This document shows positions 23,560 through 33,701 of a DNA stretch of 64,000 nt, in pieces; the first letter of the stretch is position 1; each line of letters opens with the position of its first letter. A program made the position numbers and the translations under genes. The stretch lies in the NCBI GenBank assembly GCA_002104905.1, contig MCFE01000185.1, positions 62,001 through 126,000 of the forward strand, written 5' to 3'. The notes beneath the pieces are model-generated. The model was not told the DNA's origin. It saw nothing but the letters and a program-made list of their open reading frames with translations, and did no database searches. Source of the DNA: Basidiobolus meristosporus CBS 931.73. Taxonomy: Eukaryota; Basidiobolomycota; Basidiobolomycetes; Basidiobolales; Basidiobolaceae.

Positions 23560-24130
23560 CAAGGCAAAAGCAGTCTTCTTAAGAGTTGGGAGTGCAGCCA
23601 GTTGCACTACCTTCCAGCAAGGTAGATGAGTTTTCACAGAAAAGCAATTTTTCTACCACTGCCTCCAAATCCTCTAGTGTAGACAAAGTGGAGATCCCAC
23701 CAACAGGCAAAGCAATAATGTCAAGAACCCAAAAGGCTATTACAGTGCCAATAGTGGAATTTCCAAACATTAATAGGCACACCAAGAGGTTACAGCACTT
23801 TGTGATGAGCAGTGCTCAAGAAAATAGAGTTGAATATTGCAAGAATCTATTGCAAAGACTGGTAGATGAGGTGCTGGACCTTGCAGTGCCAGCTGAAGAT
23901 CAGGACATATGGGAGCCTGTAAATGAACAGTGGCTCAAAGCCACAGGTATCCAGCCAAAGTCAAGGGAAAGGGTGTTACAGCAGAAATACTTATTGAATG
24001 GAGGATCTGATTGAAGTTACATCTTGAGTGTGGGGTTGAGCTTGTTGTTAGTGTTGGGTATAGGGACTTGCATAGGTCAGTACAGTTTGCAATTGAGGTA
24101 CAACTGGAGCTTCTACAGAAATAAATCAAT
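23560..24130 (+). pseudogene. Unrecognised protein family X, copy 2
   Basis: Open stretch 23586-24014 followed, after a frame change near 23998, by the rest of the domain. Readable segments: RTQKAITVPIVEFPNINRHT, VEYCKNLLQRLVDEVLDLAV, WEPVNEQWLKATGIQPKSRE, then LECGVELVVSVGYRDLHRSV. The latter half matches 10835-10560 (minus). With the upstream 69-aa repeats it would make a Lys/Ser-rich protein with a folded C-terminal domain. I know no family with this pattern. The frame change says this copy is dead. Confidence 0.45.
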
Positions 24131-24367
24131 TTATATGCATGAAAAGTGAGAGAAGCAGCCAAGTCAGGAAGTAAGGGGTGTGAAAAAGAAGCAATAGCCA
24201 ATAAATGTACACAAACATAAAAGGTGATTTAGTGTCCAGGATCAGAAGGTGAGAGAACTTGTAGTAGACCAATCAGAAGCCACTTATGTATTGATGTGAT
24301 CACAAATTTGGACCTAGTTTTTTGTGAAACCTGTTGTGCAATTTTTTTTAAGTGGTCTTTGCATGGT

Positions 24368-24480
24368 GTCCTGACAGGGTCAATACCTCTTATTCATATG
24401 ACTTTAATTTTGTGATAGCCTTTTGACAAGATCAATACCTCTTATTTGTATGACTTTGATTTTGTGATGACCTTTTGACA
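24368..24480. repeat. 52-bp tandem duplication
   Basis: TCAATACCTCTTATT, then TATGACTTTRATTTTGTGATR, occurs twice, 52 bp apart (24380 and 24432), with a third partial unit (CCTTTTGACAGG) after it. Non-coding. Confidence 0.7.
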
Positions 24481-25689
24481 GGATTCTTGCAATTATTTTT
24501 CTTAGGGTAGCCTTTTGACCAATGCAATGCCCTAACAATGTTCCAAAGAATGAATATTATGGTACCGGGAAATGTTTGATGAAAATGCACTCCTGTATAT
24601 CTGGACTATATTAAAATATATTTTTGCTGGATACAAGTGTACATATGCAAGAAGTGCAATATATCTTAACTATCCTGCTTAGTAGTAACCTCAAACCCCA
24701 ATCTATGAGGTGTCATCTCATGTATGCAAGACCACTGTTGCTGGGTCACATCATATTAGGGGAAGGAGTGTTCCTATCAGCTTCACTACTGTAGGCTGTA
24801 CAACCAGCATATGCACAATACTGAGAGTTTTCAGATTTAGCTGGCTACTATTGCCACTTTGCTAAAGACTTTGTAAGGATAGCAGCTCCCATGTGCAGAT
24901 TCACCCAGCAGAACTAATGCTACAAATATTTGAAAGTATCTATTCAGATGTTTGGTAATCTAAAAAAGCTTTTGATGTTGTTCCCAGCAATGCTATTCCC
25001 TAGTTGGGATGGAAGATTTATTTTTTATTGTGACTGGCACCTCACAGATTAAGGGTTATGTTAACATAGTAGCACCAACCTGAGGCAATCCAACTACTAG
25101 GCTATATGAGCCTCTTGCCAAATAACCACAAAGGTACGGTTCAATACCAACATAGAATAGCTGGCTCTTCCTCATTTTATCACACAACTCCACATGTACA
25201 TACACTGACAACAACTATAATAGTGCAAACCATAATGCATTTGTGTGACTAATAAGCACTAAATATCTTACTGGCTGCCTAGCACACTACACCATTCATC
25301 AAAAGGAATATAACCTCAAATCACTTACTGTTACCAGGCAATAACAAGTGACATTATTGAATAGATGCAGCTCTCAAGTTCCAACTATGGTTTACACCCT
25401 GCCAGATTGGCACCTGCACTTTTACAAACTAAAGCCACAGGTCCAAATGCACCATTTTGCATAAGTGCCAATTAGCCTATTCCCTGCATGTGATATATGG
25501 TCTTCCAAATGTTTAGTCCATGAGATGTTGAGATGTACCAGCTTAGAGAATCAGAAACTAGGAGACAATTTGAGAGTGTATTGCGGACTCTTGTTGACTT
25601 TGTTGATTGGAGATATTTTCATAGTATTTAAGTCATTTGGGGGAGATATAAATCTAAAGGCTCCTTGTTTGTAAAACTGAATTGTAGAT
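24481..25689. other. CpG-poor repeat-type DNA, nothing recognised
   Basis: About 1.2 kb without a credible gene, transposase motif or LTR end that I could match elsewhere in the window. Confidence 0.4.
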
Positions 25690-26172
25690 GGTAATATATG
25701 GCCTGCACTGTATATTTAACTTGCAGCATGGCTCTGACATATACCCCTTACCAGATATCCACACTTTCAGCTCATTGCCAATCTGATTGCTTATCTTGTC
25801 CATACTTCTGCTGACATCTTGCTGTATAACTGCCAATAATGCTTCCTGCTCAGATTCTGGCATCCCTGTTTACTATCTGAGAGATCCATCTCTGCTTGAG
25901 TGGTGTGTGCTCCCCTAATACTAATAAAAGGACATATGATAGACACTTGCAAAATACTCAGATCATTTGACAAATGTTTATTGGGGTCTAACATTAGTTA
26001 GTATGAGGCTAGTTGTACTTTGGAGCATGGGACAGATTTTGTATGTGTTGTACTAAGGATAAGTTAGGACTTAGTGTGAAAGTCATAGTGATTTGAATGC
26101 TGAAATAGCAGTGTGTTGACATTGTCTTGGCCTTATGTGATATATATGAAAGCAAATATGATTATTGAATTA
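25690..26172 (-). repeat. Repeat E, copy 2
   Basis: Counterpart of 20995-21540 in the same orientation. Minus-strand open pieces at 25994-25791 and 25863-25654 overlap in different frames, so any gene here is broken. Confidence 0.4.
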
Positions 26173-26430
26173 TAAACTTATCAGGGACCCATTAACCATT
26201 GGAGAGTTTAGCCCAGATGTTATATCTGTCAAGAGACTAGCCACACACACTCTATATAATTTCTGACTTTCAGTTCCCACTACGGCGTAGTTGGTTCCCA
26301 GGCCGGCGCAAAGATATGCTTCATCATTGAAGGGGAAGGACTTCGTGGCTATAGAAGAAGCAGTGAGGAGTAGAGTAGTGATTGCCCGTAACAGATCCTT
26401 TCCTGAGACTTCGGACGGTTTGCCGCTCAT
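26173..26430 (-). CDS. Hypothetical, possibly truncated ORF at the repeat/island boundary
   Basis: 86-codon open frame from an ATG at 26430. Its first half lies in CpG-containing island DNA and its end in CpG-poor repeat DNA, so the 3' part of a real gene may have been replaced. Readable segments include KDLLRAITTLLLTASSIATK and AYLCAGLGTNYAVVGT. No family recognised. A competing plus-strand ORF starts only 12 bp away (26442-26822, 126 aa, also unrecognised). At most one is likely to be real. Confidence 0.25.
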
Positions 26431-26826
26431 GGTGATACCTGATGGATAGCAGCCGCAACATGGGGATCTATACTCTCTTGAGCAAAAACTATGAGTATTT
26501 TGTTCCGGAAGTCTTCTGGTACTGCATCCATATACTACTTAAATTGGGTCCTCAATACGTTTTCTTGGGAGAGATGAGCCACGATTCCTACCCTATCGAA
26601 ATACCCGTAATACTGGCAAGTGACACAGGATTTAATAAGCAACAATTAAATCCCAGCGAGTATTTACCCGAAGTCATGCATGACTTTTCCGAAACAATGG
26701 CCTTTTTTAGATACAGTGCCAGTTTCTTTACAGAGGCTTGGCTATTAAGTAAAGGACCAAATAAGTGGATTACATGCAAAATTTCACCGAGCTGTAACAC
26801 AAACCACCATAGCGTTCACTAACTCG

Positions 26827-26834
26827 TATATAAA
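26827..26834 (+). promoter_or_regulatory. TATA box of the 8-Cys secreted protein gene
   Basis: TATATAAA about 105 bp before the ATG at 26939, in CpG-containing island DNA. It is the best TATA match upstream of this ORF. Confidence 0.5.
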
Positions 26835-26938
26835 TTCGAGCTCAGCTAGGATCTTGGGCTACACTTCAATCAAACACCACACTCAAGGTACCGTTTGTTG
26901 ACTTGTTCTAGCAACTTCATCACTAACCTGGACTCTAG

Positions 26939-27160
26939 ATGAAATTCTCTCTCGTCAGCTTTTTCCTTGGCCTTTCTTTTCTTGCCGTTGCTCAAGGCGC
27001 CACCTGTCGCTGCTATTACGAGGGTAGTGACTACACGAAGAGCTGCTGTAGCTCATCTGGTGGAAGCTACTCCAAGTCCAAATGCTCGCTGAGCTCATCC
27101 AGCAAAGTTCAGAAGTTTGACAGATGTTGCCAAGGCTTTGGAGAATTCTCGGACTGCTAA
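26939..27160 (+). CDS. Small secreted 8-cysteine protein (73 aa)
   Basis: Short protein with a typical signal peptide: MKFS, a hydrophobic core, then an AQG-like cleavage region near residue 20. The mature part of about 53 residues has eight cysteines spaced C-x-C-x10-CC-x11-C-x13-CC-x8-C, with Ser/Lys/Gly-rich loops. This predicts a disulfide-stapled extracellular protein. The arrangement is not one I can tie to hydrophobins (which need four spaced pairs) or to a named defensin family. The ATG has a TATA box at 26827 and an AATAAA at 27243-27248 follows the stop, so it has the full parts of an expressed gene. It converges on a decayed minus-strand gene ending at 27257. Function unknown; effector-like or self-protective roles are speculation. 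Confidence 0.75.
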   Translation: MKFSLVSFFLGLSFLAVAQGATCRCYYEGSDYTKSCCSSSGGSYSKSKCSLSSSSKVQKFDRCCQGFGEFSDC

Positions 27161-27256
27161 TCTCGATCGTCTGCTTCACTCACTCCAACAATCAGCATAC
27201 AAAGCTATTGAAACACTCGTACACGTAATAGGATCGAGTTGGAATAAAATACATGT

Positions 27257-27700
27257 TTACATCAACAAATTTAGATTGTATTGTGCATTAAAATACCGTG
27301 GATCGCCAATACTGTCACTGGCATCATTTTGGTTTGCACCATTTCCCTTGCCACTATAATCATCTCCACTGTTGCCGTGATTGCTCTCATCACTACTTCT
27401 GTTGGCGCTACCATCTCCACTCCCTTATTGTCACGGCTGCGATGTCCAGAATCATCACCAACACTACTGTTTCTGTTGTCCCCTTTTTTGGAACCATTGC
27501 CACTTCCCAAAACCATAGCTCCGTTTGCCACATTCCCACTGCTGCCATTGGCATTAGTGTCAACCAAGCCATATGCATCTACTCCGCTTGGATGGTTACC
27601 GCTTCCAACTCCCACATTGACTCCGTTGAATACATTAATCTCAGGGTGTCTTATCAACGGTCAAAATCAGGGGTACTCATCTGATATTCCCTTATCCAAA
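27257..27700 (-). pseudogene. Asn/Gly/Ser-rich protein gene, frameshifted
   Basis: Minus-strand reading is a low-complexity protein (NGVNVGVGSGNHPSGVDAYG, then NGSSGNVANGAMVLGSGNGS). Around 27416-27429 the frame must change: the later part reads sensibly only in the next frame (SSDESNHGNSGDDYSGKGNG, ending with a stop at 27257). Both halves have the same Gly/Asn/Ser bias, so this is one former gene with a frameshift rather than two ORFs. No intron of normal size fits. No ATG was found; the upstream region 27760-28080 is a duplicate of the promoter region of the 98-aa secreted protein gene. Confidence 0.45.
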
Positions 27701-27756
27701 CCACAATATATGACAGCTACGCGAACGATATACTCTTCAGATGTGCCCCCTTTTAC

Positions 27757-28080
27757 GAGGTTAGGGCTCCATATTTTATCAGCCTTTCTCAACCACCAGC
27801 TGCCTTAGCTCACCATTGCCTGCTCGAAAGGCCATCTCTGCCACCTACGCCCAAACATCTAAGCATGAGTCAAGGTTTTGGGATGGCTACTTGTTACACC
27901 CGATATGTGCAATATCCGATTCTATTCGCCGCCAACACAAATGAGGACCAATACGATTATGCCACTAGTACACAGTAATGCTGACCAGAATAAAATGGGC
28001 ATTGTTGGGTATGAAAATGAGAGCGTTTCGAGCTCGGCTGGGAAAGAAATATGTGCCAGGTTACACATGTGATACCCAGA
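27757..28080. repeat. Tandem locus duplication, copy a (upstream region)
   Basis: Homologous to 29251-29580: shared GAGGYTAGGGCTCCATWTTT, GCTCACYATTGCCTRCTC and CACTTGTTACACCCGAT-like blocks in the same order and spacing. In copy b this segment contains the promoter of the 98-aa secreted protein. Here it precedes the Asn/Gly-rich gene instead. Confidence 0.7.
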
Positions 28081-28170
28081 ATTAGTCAACGGGCGATATA
28101 CCAACTGAGAAAATACCCTGGATACACTATTTAGCTACTAAGTTTGGCATATTCATCGCCTATCCGGATT

Positions 28171-28620
28171 TTACAGGTTCCCCAGTTCTTTGGCATCAGT
28201 TGGTTTCACAAGTAACTTCATTGGGACTTTCCACTTTGGTATTGAGACGCCATTACCATTGATGGGGATTTTGTTAATACTGTGACTGCCACCTTAGCTC
28301 AGAATCTCTGGGGGAAAAGATATGGGATAACCTCTGGTAACGTGGCAGTATACTACGAAAGTCGATGTACGGGTATTGCCTCACAAGGGCCTGCTTTCGG
28401 ATACAAAAGCGACACGAAAAACCTGATGTGACCAATGAAGCAATGTAAAGTGGAAAACCCAGGGATTAGCTTTTCTAGTCACATTCAACTGTGGATATAC
28501 TACTTTCCACTCATTGTCCGGTGTGATACAGATATTTAGCCGACAGAATTTCTCCGAGACTCCCACCACATCAAAGCTAACCTTTCCAGCCTTGTTGTTA
28601 TGCTAGCTTCTGATAACAAT
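28171..28620 (-). pseudogene. Decayed gene G, copy a
   Basis: Minus-strand pieces: KAGKVSFDVVGVSEKFCRLN and ITPDNEWKVVYPQLNVTRKA (28610-28440), then INKIPINGNGVSIPKWKVPM ending with a stop at 28171. They are in different frames and no intron pattern joins them convincingly. A plus-strand alternative (28263-28433, VNTVTATLAQNLWGKRYG) also exists. Family unknown. Confidence 0.3.
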
Positions 28621-28909
28621 GGAAACGGCCGGGTATCTCGGCAGATCAATTATTTAGTGTCGATGCACTTCCAACAAGATTCATTCGTACTTTCCTTGTC
28701 ATCGGTTGGTGTTGTCAGGGCATATCATTGGAGCAACGATCGCAAGACTGCCATACAAATTGTGCATGCCAAAAAAATGGATAGCGATGATGCATCATTT
28801 TTATTCTCAGTAAAATGGGGCATGGAGTGGTTGAACATTGCAAAATGATCCCAAGCCCCAGGCGTTCTCATTACAGTGATCGGAATGGCTTGGAGATACC
28901 ACTGTCCTT

Positions 28910-29206
28910 TTACCAACAAAGAACCGAGTTGTTGGCGCGCAGCTTGCGGGCATCGATGTTCTGGCCAACGGCACCTTCGACAAGATTCTGGCACTCGGTG
29001 TCAGAGTACAAGTAGCACCAGCCGCCAGAGGTGTTGGTAACACGGCAAAGGGATGTCTTTCTCCAGTCACGGGTAGGGTAGCAGTTGTGTGGCTTCAACT
29101 CTTGGAGGGAGTACTGGCCCTGGCAGCCGTAGAACTCGACGGTGGCAGCTTGGATGCTGACTGCAACGGCAGCTACAACAGCGGCAGTGGAGGTGAAGAA
29201 CTTCAT
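28910..29206 (-). CDS. Small secreted 6-cysteine protein, crystallin-like pattern (98 aa)
   Basis: ATG at 29206, then a clear signal peptide (basic start, Ala/Val-rich core, cleavage expected near residue 20). The mature part of about 78 residues starts TVEFYGCQGQYSLQEL and has six cysteines spaced C-x13-C-x11-C-x9-C-x7-C-x24-C. The order V-x-FY, later WCYLYSDTECQNL and the closing NNSVLCW resembles a beta/gamma-crystallin-type fold of small secreted proteins, but this is inference from pattern only. A TATA box lies 70 bp upstream (29274-29283, minus). The gene is in the CpG-rich island between two repeat blocks. Function unknown. Confidence 0.75.
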   Translation of the reverse strand: MKFFTSTAAVVAAVAVSIQAATVEFYGCQGQYSLQELKPHNCYPTRDWRKTSLCRVTNTSGGWCYLYSDTECQNLVEGAVGQNIDARKLRANNSVLCW

Positions 29207-29250
29207 ATTGATTTACAGCAGAAGGAATCGGATTGAAGAAGTGACAGTTG

Positions 29251-29580
29251 GAAAATAGTGAGGCTAGGGCTCCATTTTTTATAGATACCTACTTCAGCTC
29301 ACTATTGCCTACTCAAAAGATCATCTCTATCATAAAAACCAAGCATCCAGTCATGTGCAAAGGTTTTCATGTAGCCACTTGTTACACCCGATGCATGGAA
29401 TAACTTGCCCACGCATTAGGCGCTACAATATCATTTTGGTGCTGGTAAGATGTATTTGTAGGCCATCATACAAGCCTATGAGAATTCGGCAAACATCGTT
29501 GTCAATGAAAATGAATCTTCTGGCTCAGCTAGGAATAATCATGTTCGTGTTACACTTGCGAATTTGCAGGAAGTATGTTA
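29251..29580 (-). repeat. Tandem locus duplication, copy b (carries the 98-aa gene promoter)
   Basis: Partner of 27757-28080, about 1.5 kb away. Contains TATAAAAAAT (29283-29274 on the minus strand). The duplicate copy retains GATAAAATATGG at the equivalent place. Confidence 0.7.
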
Positions 29581-29603
29581 GCAAGTAATATAGGTTTACA
29601 GCT

Positions 29604-29960
29604 TCATCTATCGGATAGTACCATAGGCTTTTTGGATTTCTCACGTATCACCATTACTGCATCCTTGTTGCTTCCATTGGAGTAGCTGGCACCACTCTGT
29701 CTGATCGCATCATTGGCTATAAGATTTAGAAAACCTCCAGGGCTTTGCCAATTCTGTGAATTGGATAATATGCCATAAAGCAAGTCCCAAGTATATGAAT
29801 CATAATTTAGCAATTTGCGCGTAGACTCAATAACTATAATATGAACTCTATAATTACATATCAGTCCTGTATAGTTTTCAGATATACCAACGTAGTGACA
29901 AATGGAATACTCCAAAGCCAAAGACTTAACTGAACTGGATGGCTCTTATTCTCTCTCATT
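29604..29960 (-). pseudogene. Decayed gene G, copy b (fragment)
   Basis: Minus-strand frame open for more than 100 codons from a stop near 29950 to 29604, without an ATG: SLALEYSICHYVGISENYTG ... SYTWDLLYGILSNSQNWQSP ... VMVIREKSKKPMVL. It lies the same distance from duplication copy b as gene G copy a does from copy a. Upstream sequence has been replaced by CpG-poor repeat DNA. Family not recognised; G copy a and b resemble each other only weakly at protein level. Confidence 0.3.
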
Positions 29961-30849
29961 ATCAAGGTGCATACTTATTATTACTATTACATGCACTGAT
30001 AAATGAATGCCAGAATGTAAAGTTGCCTTGAATTGCTTTTGAATAGTTTTTGCTTCTCTGCAATGACTGATCTTCTCTGAGCCTTGGGCAAAATGCAGAC
30101 TATGGATTTAGGCTACTTGCTACAAGTGTCACTATGTAATAAGGTAAAATCAGCAGTCTATACAAGGTGGATGGTTCCATTAGGTGATGCATTTCCCATC
30201 TAGTAATTAATATATGTCCTTAGACAAAAGGAATGTACACACTATGTATTGCATTTTGGTATGAAAAATCTGTAAGCTGAAGGGCAGGGTAGTGTGAAAT
30301 TCTTTTAGATGCTGTCTGCTCATGATCCTTATTTGTTAGACTTCAAGTGTAAGAGTTAGATCTCTAATAGTATTTGCAGGACCCCAAACTGTTACCAAGC
30401 TCTACCTGTTATGAATTATTAATGGATTCAGCTGATGTTTGTACTTTGATGAATGCAACTATATTGGCTTAGTCTCCTGCACTGTGGACCTTGGATGTAT
30501 TACATATATTTGCTTTATTATAGTACAGTTGATGGTGTCAGTGTATAGTCAACACTCTGTTTACACATATGGTGCATACACTTCAAGACTCTGTTCAGCT
30601 CATTTTTGAGCACTTATAACTTACATGGTACTTGTTTGCTATTTATAGGCTGATGCCTGGAATTAGTATGCTCCAAAAGCCACCAATATGATCTAGCCCA
30701 TCCAATGGACTGCAAATTCTGATTCCATCTATTTGCCACAAGACTCTTAGAAGTAATGAAGACAATTCTCAAAACTAGAAAGGCTATTCAATTGAAGCTC
30801 TTACACTTATGAATTCAAATAAAGTGTTTTTAGTCCTGTGGATTTCTTA
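29961..30849. other. CpG-poor repeat-type DNA, nothing recognised
   Basis: No gene, LTR end or transposase motif identified. Confidence 0.4.
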
Positions 30850-31240
30850 TTGGTTGCAGGTGACAAGAATACTTTGAAGGGGCCCTTGGAGGCAGAGTGA
30901 TACGGCTGGAGTCTTTAGTGATACTTGAAGTAACTTGAATAGAAAGTGTATTTGGTGGTTTTCTAAACATAATACATTCAATGTAAAAAGAGCATTTCAA
31001 CTTTCACATTGTCTTTGCAGAGCAGACTCATACAAAATGCTTTGGAATGTTTTAAGAGTGAATGTGCCAAGCTTGGGGCAGTCTGGACAACTTGTGGTAT
31101 TACATTTTCAATATTCTAAGTGTATGTAGCAAGCTATTTGATTTGAGTTTGCTGGGATACAAAGCAAATGATCCAAGCAACCAGGCTAGATGAGTATATA
31201 TGTGTAATTACAAATATTATAGTACCTCCTTCAGCTCAAT
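30850..31240 (+). repeat. LTR family C, diverged copy
   Basis: Shares with the other LTR-C copies the middle GTGCCAAGCTTGGGGCAGTC, TGGACAACTTGTGG and the end GTGTAATTACAAATATTATA. Ends are not sharply defined. Confidence 0.4.
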
Positions 31241-31271
31241 AGCCATACAAACAGATTCTAATTGTTACCTT

Positions 31272-31835
31272 GGATATTAGACATTTTCTGCTGGATAGTG
31301 ACCCATTGGGTTGTGAGTGCCAGAGTTTACCAAAGTGTGCTGGAGAGAGCAACTAGAGTTGTACTGGGCTACAGAGTGTAAAACATAGTTCTGCATGATC
31401 ATATAAAGTAGCCCCTGTGTTTCACTCACTGTGATTGATCAAATTTATTTTTTGACCTTTTTTTGGACCAAACATTGTGCTTGCTTTGTAAGAGCACAGA
31501 AAGACTGCAGTAGTACATTTTGTACCCAATACCCATGGCACTCTGAATCAAGATTCTGAGGCTTCTAGCTTGTCACAAAAATGCATAGCACTTTCATGGT
31601 CTACTGGTGTTATCCAGCACAATATTGAAACATCATTCCTTAAGCAAAACATATACAAAGAATTTATAGTGCCAGATATGGTTGGTAAAATACATGTTCT
31701 GCTTTGCACAAAGATGCAGCGCTATATTTCACACTCTGTGGCCTAATATAGGTCCACTTGGCCTTTCTGGCACACCATGGCATTATTTGGCACTCATGGC
31801 TTTATGCAGCACTATCAAATAGAACAAGTATATTT
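31272..31835. mobile_element. Fold-back (PIF-related) element, diverged copy
   Basis: Left arm from TTAGACATTTTCTGCTGGATAG to about 31640, shorter inverted right arm to CAAATAGAACAAGTA. Internal landmarks match the 20168-20902 element (CAGCCCCTGTGTTTCACTC-like, TTTTTTGACCTTTTTTTGG, TTTGGCACTCATGGC). The right arm is partly deleted. Confidence 0.65.
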
Positions 31836-32390
31836 GAACTTGTCCTGAGTTGATCAATGTCAGCAGTCATGTCATCTGCAGGATGGTAGGCAAAGCCTAC
31901 TAGGTTATTTTTATAGCATCATCTAAGAAATGGTGTCTAACGTCTATATGCTTACTTCTAGCATGGAGGTTTGATATCTACCTAATTATGTGCACTCATG
32001 AGTATGTGAAGTAATATACCAAGTTTTGTGTGTGAAAGCTTAGTACTTTCAAAAGCTTTCTTGGACATATTGCATATCTTAGTTAATACACCCATCAGAC
32101 TTGTCCATATGTGTAACATTATCAAGTTCAATATTGAAAATGTAAGATTCACATTGCCTAAGAAAAAAGGTCAAGAAAAGGCCAGGAAAATACCATCATA
32201 ATATCAACTGAATTCCAAGTTTTTTAAAATTGACGACTCTAAATATCCCTGTTGTTAGCTGATGGGCAGGCAAGCAAACAAATTCTCCAGGAGGAGACTA
32301 GGCCAGCTAGCATCCATGCCAAATGTGGTAATTAGCTGATTGTCACCTCCATCAAAGATTGCATTTGAAGTTTTGAGTCAAAAACACTAG
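31836..32390. other. CpG-poor repeat-type DNA, nothing recognised
   Basis: About 550 bp with no credible gene. Near 32180-32230 a degenerate version of the 11-bp tandem motif is visible (CAGGAAAATACCATCATAAT). Confidence 0.3.
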
Positions 32391-32456
32391 CTGAATACCA
32401 GCAAAATACCATTAGAATACCAGTTGAACACCAGCTGAAAATCAGATGAATTCCAA
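32391..32456. repeat. 11-bp tandem repeat, six units
   Basis: Consecutive 11-mers CTGAATACCAG, CAAAATACCAT, TAGAATACCAG, TTGAACACCAG, CTGAAAATCAG, ATGAATTCCAA. Non-coding. Confidence 0.8.
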
Positions 32457-32529
32457 ATTTGAGATTTTTCATAGGGATCTATTTGATCAATGAAAGCTTA
32501 TATTTAACTGCAATGGCCAATATTTGCTT

Positions 32530-33480
32530 TATGACTAATGCTTGGCCATATGTGCAAAGGGCTTAGTGAGGTCCATTTCTTTTGTTTTGGAGTACCCTTT
32601 GGCTATAATGCTTGCTCTTTATGCTTCTACTGCACCATTGGCCTAATGCATACAAAGATTAGAAGAAAATTTAAGTTGCAAGTGCTGACTTATCATGATC
32701 TCATCAAGAGCATTCCCTACCATTACATCTTGGATGCAATATGATGGCAGATGGAGGACAGCCAGGAAAAGTTACAAAATACAGAGTACTGATAGGCACA
32801 TGGAGACACCTACGCCTTTGGCATTAAGAGTCTGAGCAGCCCCAATGCATTGGTAATCAGTTAAGTAAGGCATGGTAAGATTGCACAAAACAAGCAATTA
32901 ATTCTTCTTGGGAAAGCCCCACCAAAGTATGCTGGGTGTCTCCTGGGTACAATTTAATCTGCATACTTTCACTATGGAACCTACACAAAATAGAGTCATT
33001 TTGCCCTTATGAGAGGGACCAGAATCCAGTACAGAGTAGGCATCAATTGGTTAAGTATCAAAAGATGTTTTGCAGATATAATAGTGGTATCCATGGCAAA
33101 CATAGTGGCACCCATGCATATGCTTGCAAGATGTATGTGTTTCCAGCAACAACAAGTATGTTTTAACCTTGTAAGTATCACACTCAAAGGTTGTAAAGTT
33201 GAGGTGATTGAATTGTGCTGCAGCATGTGTAGATGTGAACAGAAGTTAATAAGCAACATACCATATTGTTTTGATTTAATCTATATGCAGAGTATCTATG
33301 ACCATACTGGGTAAGTCATTAACCTGGGATAATAGTACAGTGGAGCCTATGATTGGCACAAGGGGGGTGGAAAAATGAAATATTGTTTGGTAAATTGATG
33401 TGGTAGCAATATATAGAACTAGCTGTAGGCCACCATGCTGCCGCAAGAATGTCTACAGGGATTCAAATAAAGGCTATTGG
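32530..33480 (+). pseudogene. Plavaka-like element, 3' part (copy 5)
   Basis: Nucleotide match to 1030-1860: CAGATGGAGGACAGCCAG, GGAGACACCTA, then the ATGCTTGCAAGATGTATGTG region, the GTTGAGGTGAT tail and a shared 3' flank (TAGGCCACCATGCTGCC). Stops throughout. Confidence 0.65.
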
Positions 33481-33701
33481 ACTCTGTCAAGTTTTACCAT
33501 GTGAGGCAGCAGCATATGTTGGCTAGTTAGGTCTGCTCAGATTAAGACAGACCAGATTTGGATATCTTAAGGGAGATGGGGTGGGGGCGTAAAAATACTA
33601 TTATATAGTTGGCCTATTGAAGAATAAATGCTTATTGAATCCAACTTAACCTTCCTTTACATGAATTAATACCGGCACATTTGGGCTGCTTAGCTTCCAA
33701 A

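Noticed and set aside
27281-27808. 175-codon plus-strand frame, Leu/Thr/Ile-rich
   Set aside because: Antisense of Gly/Asn/Ser codons; the minus strand gives the coherent low-complexity protein.
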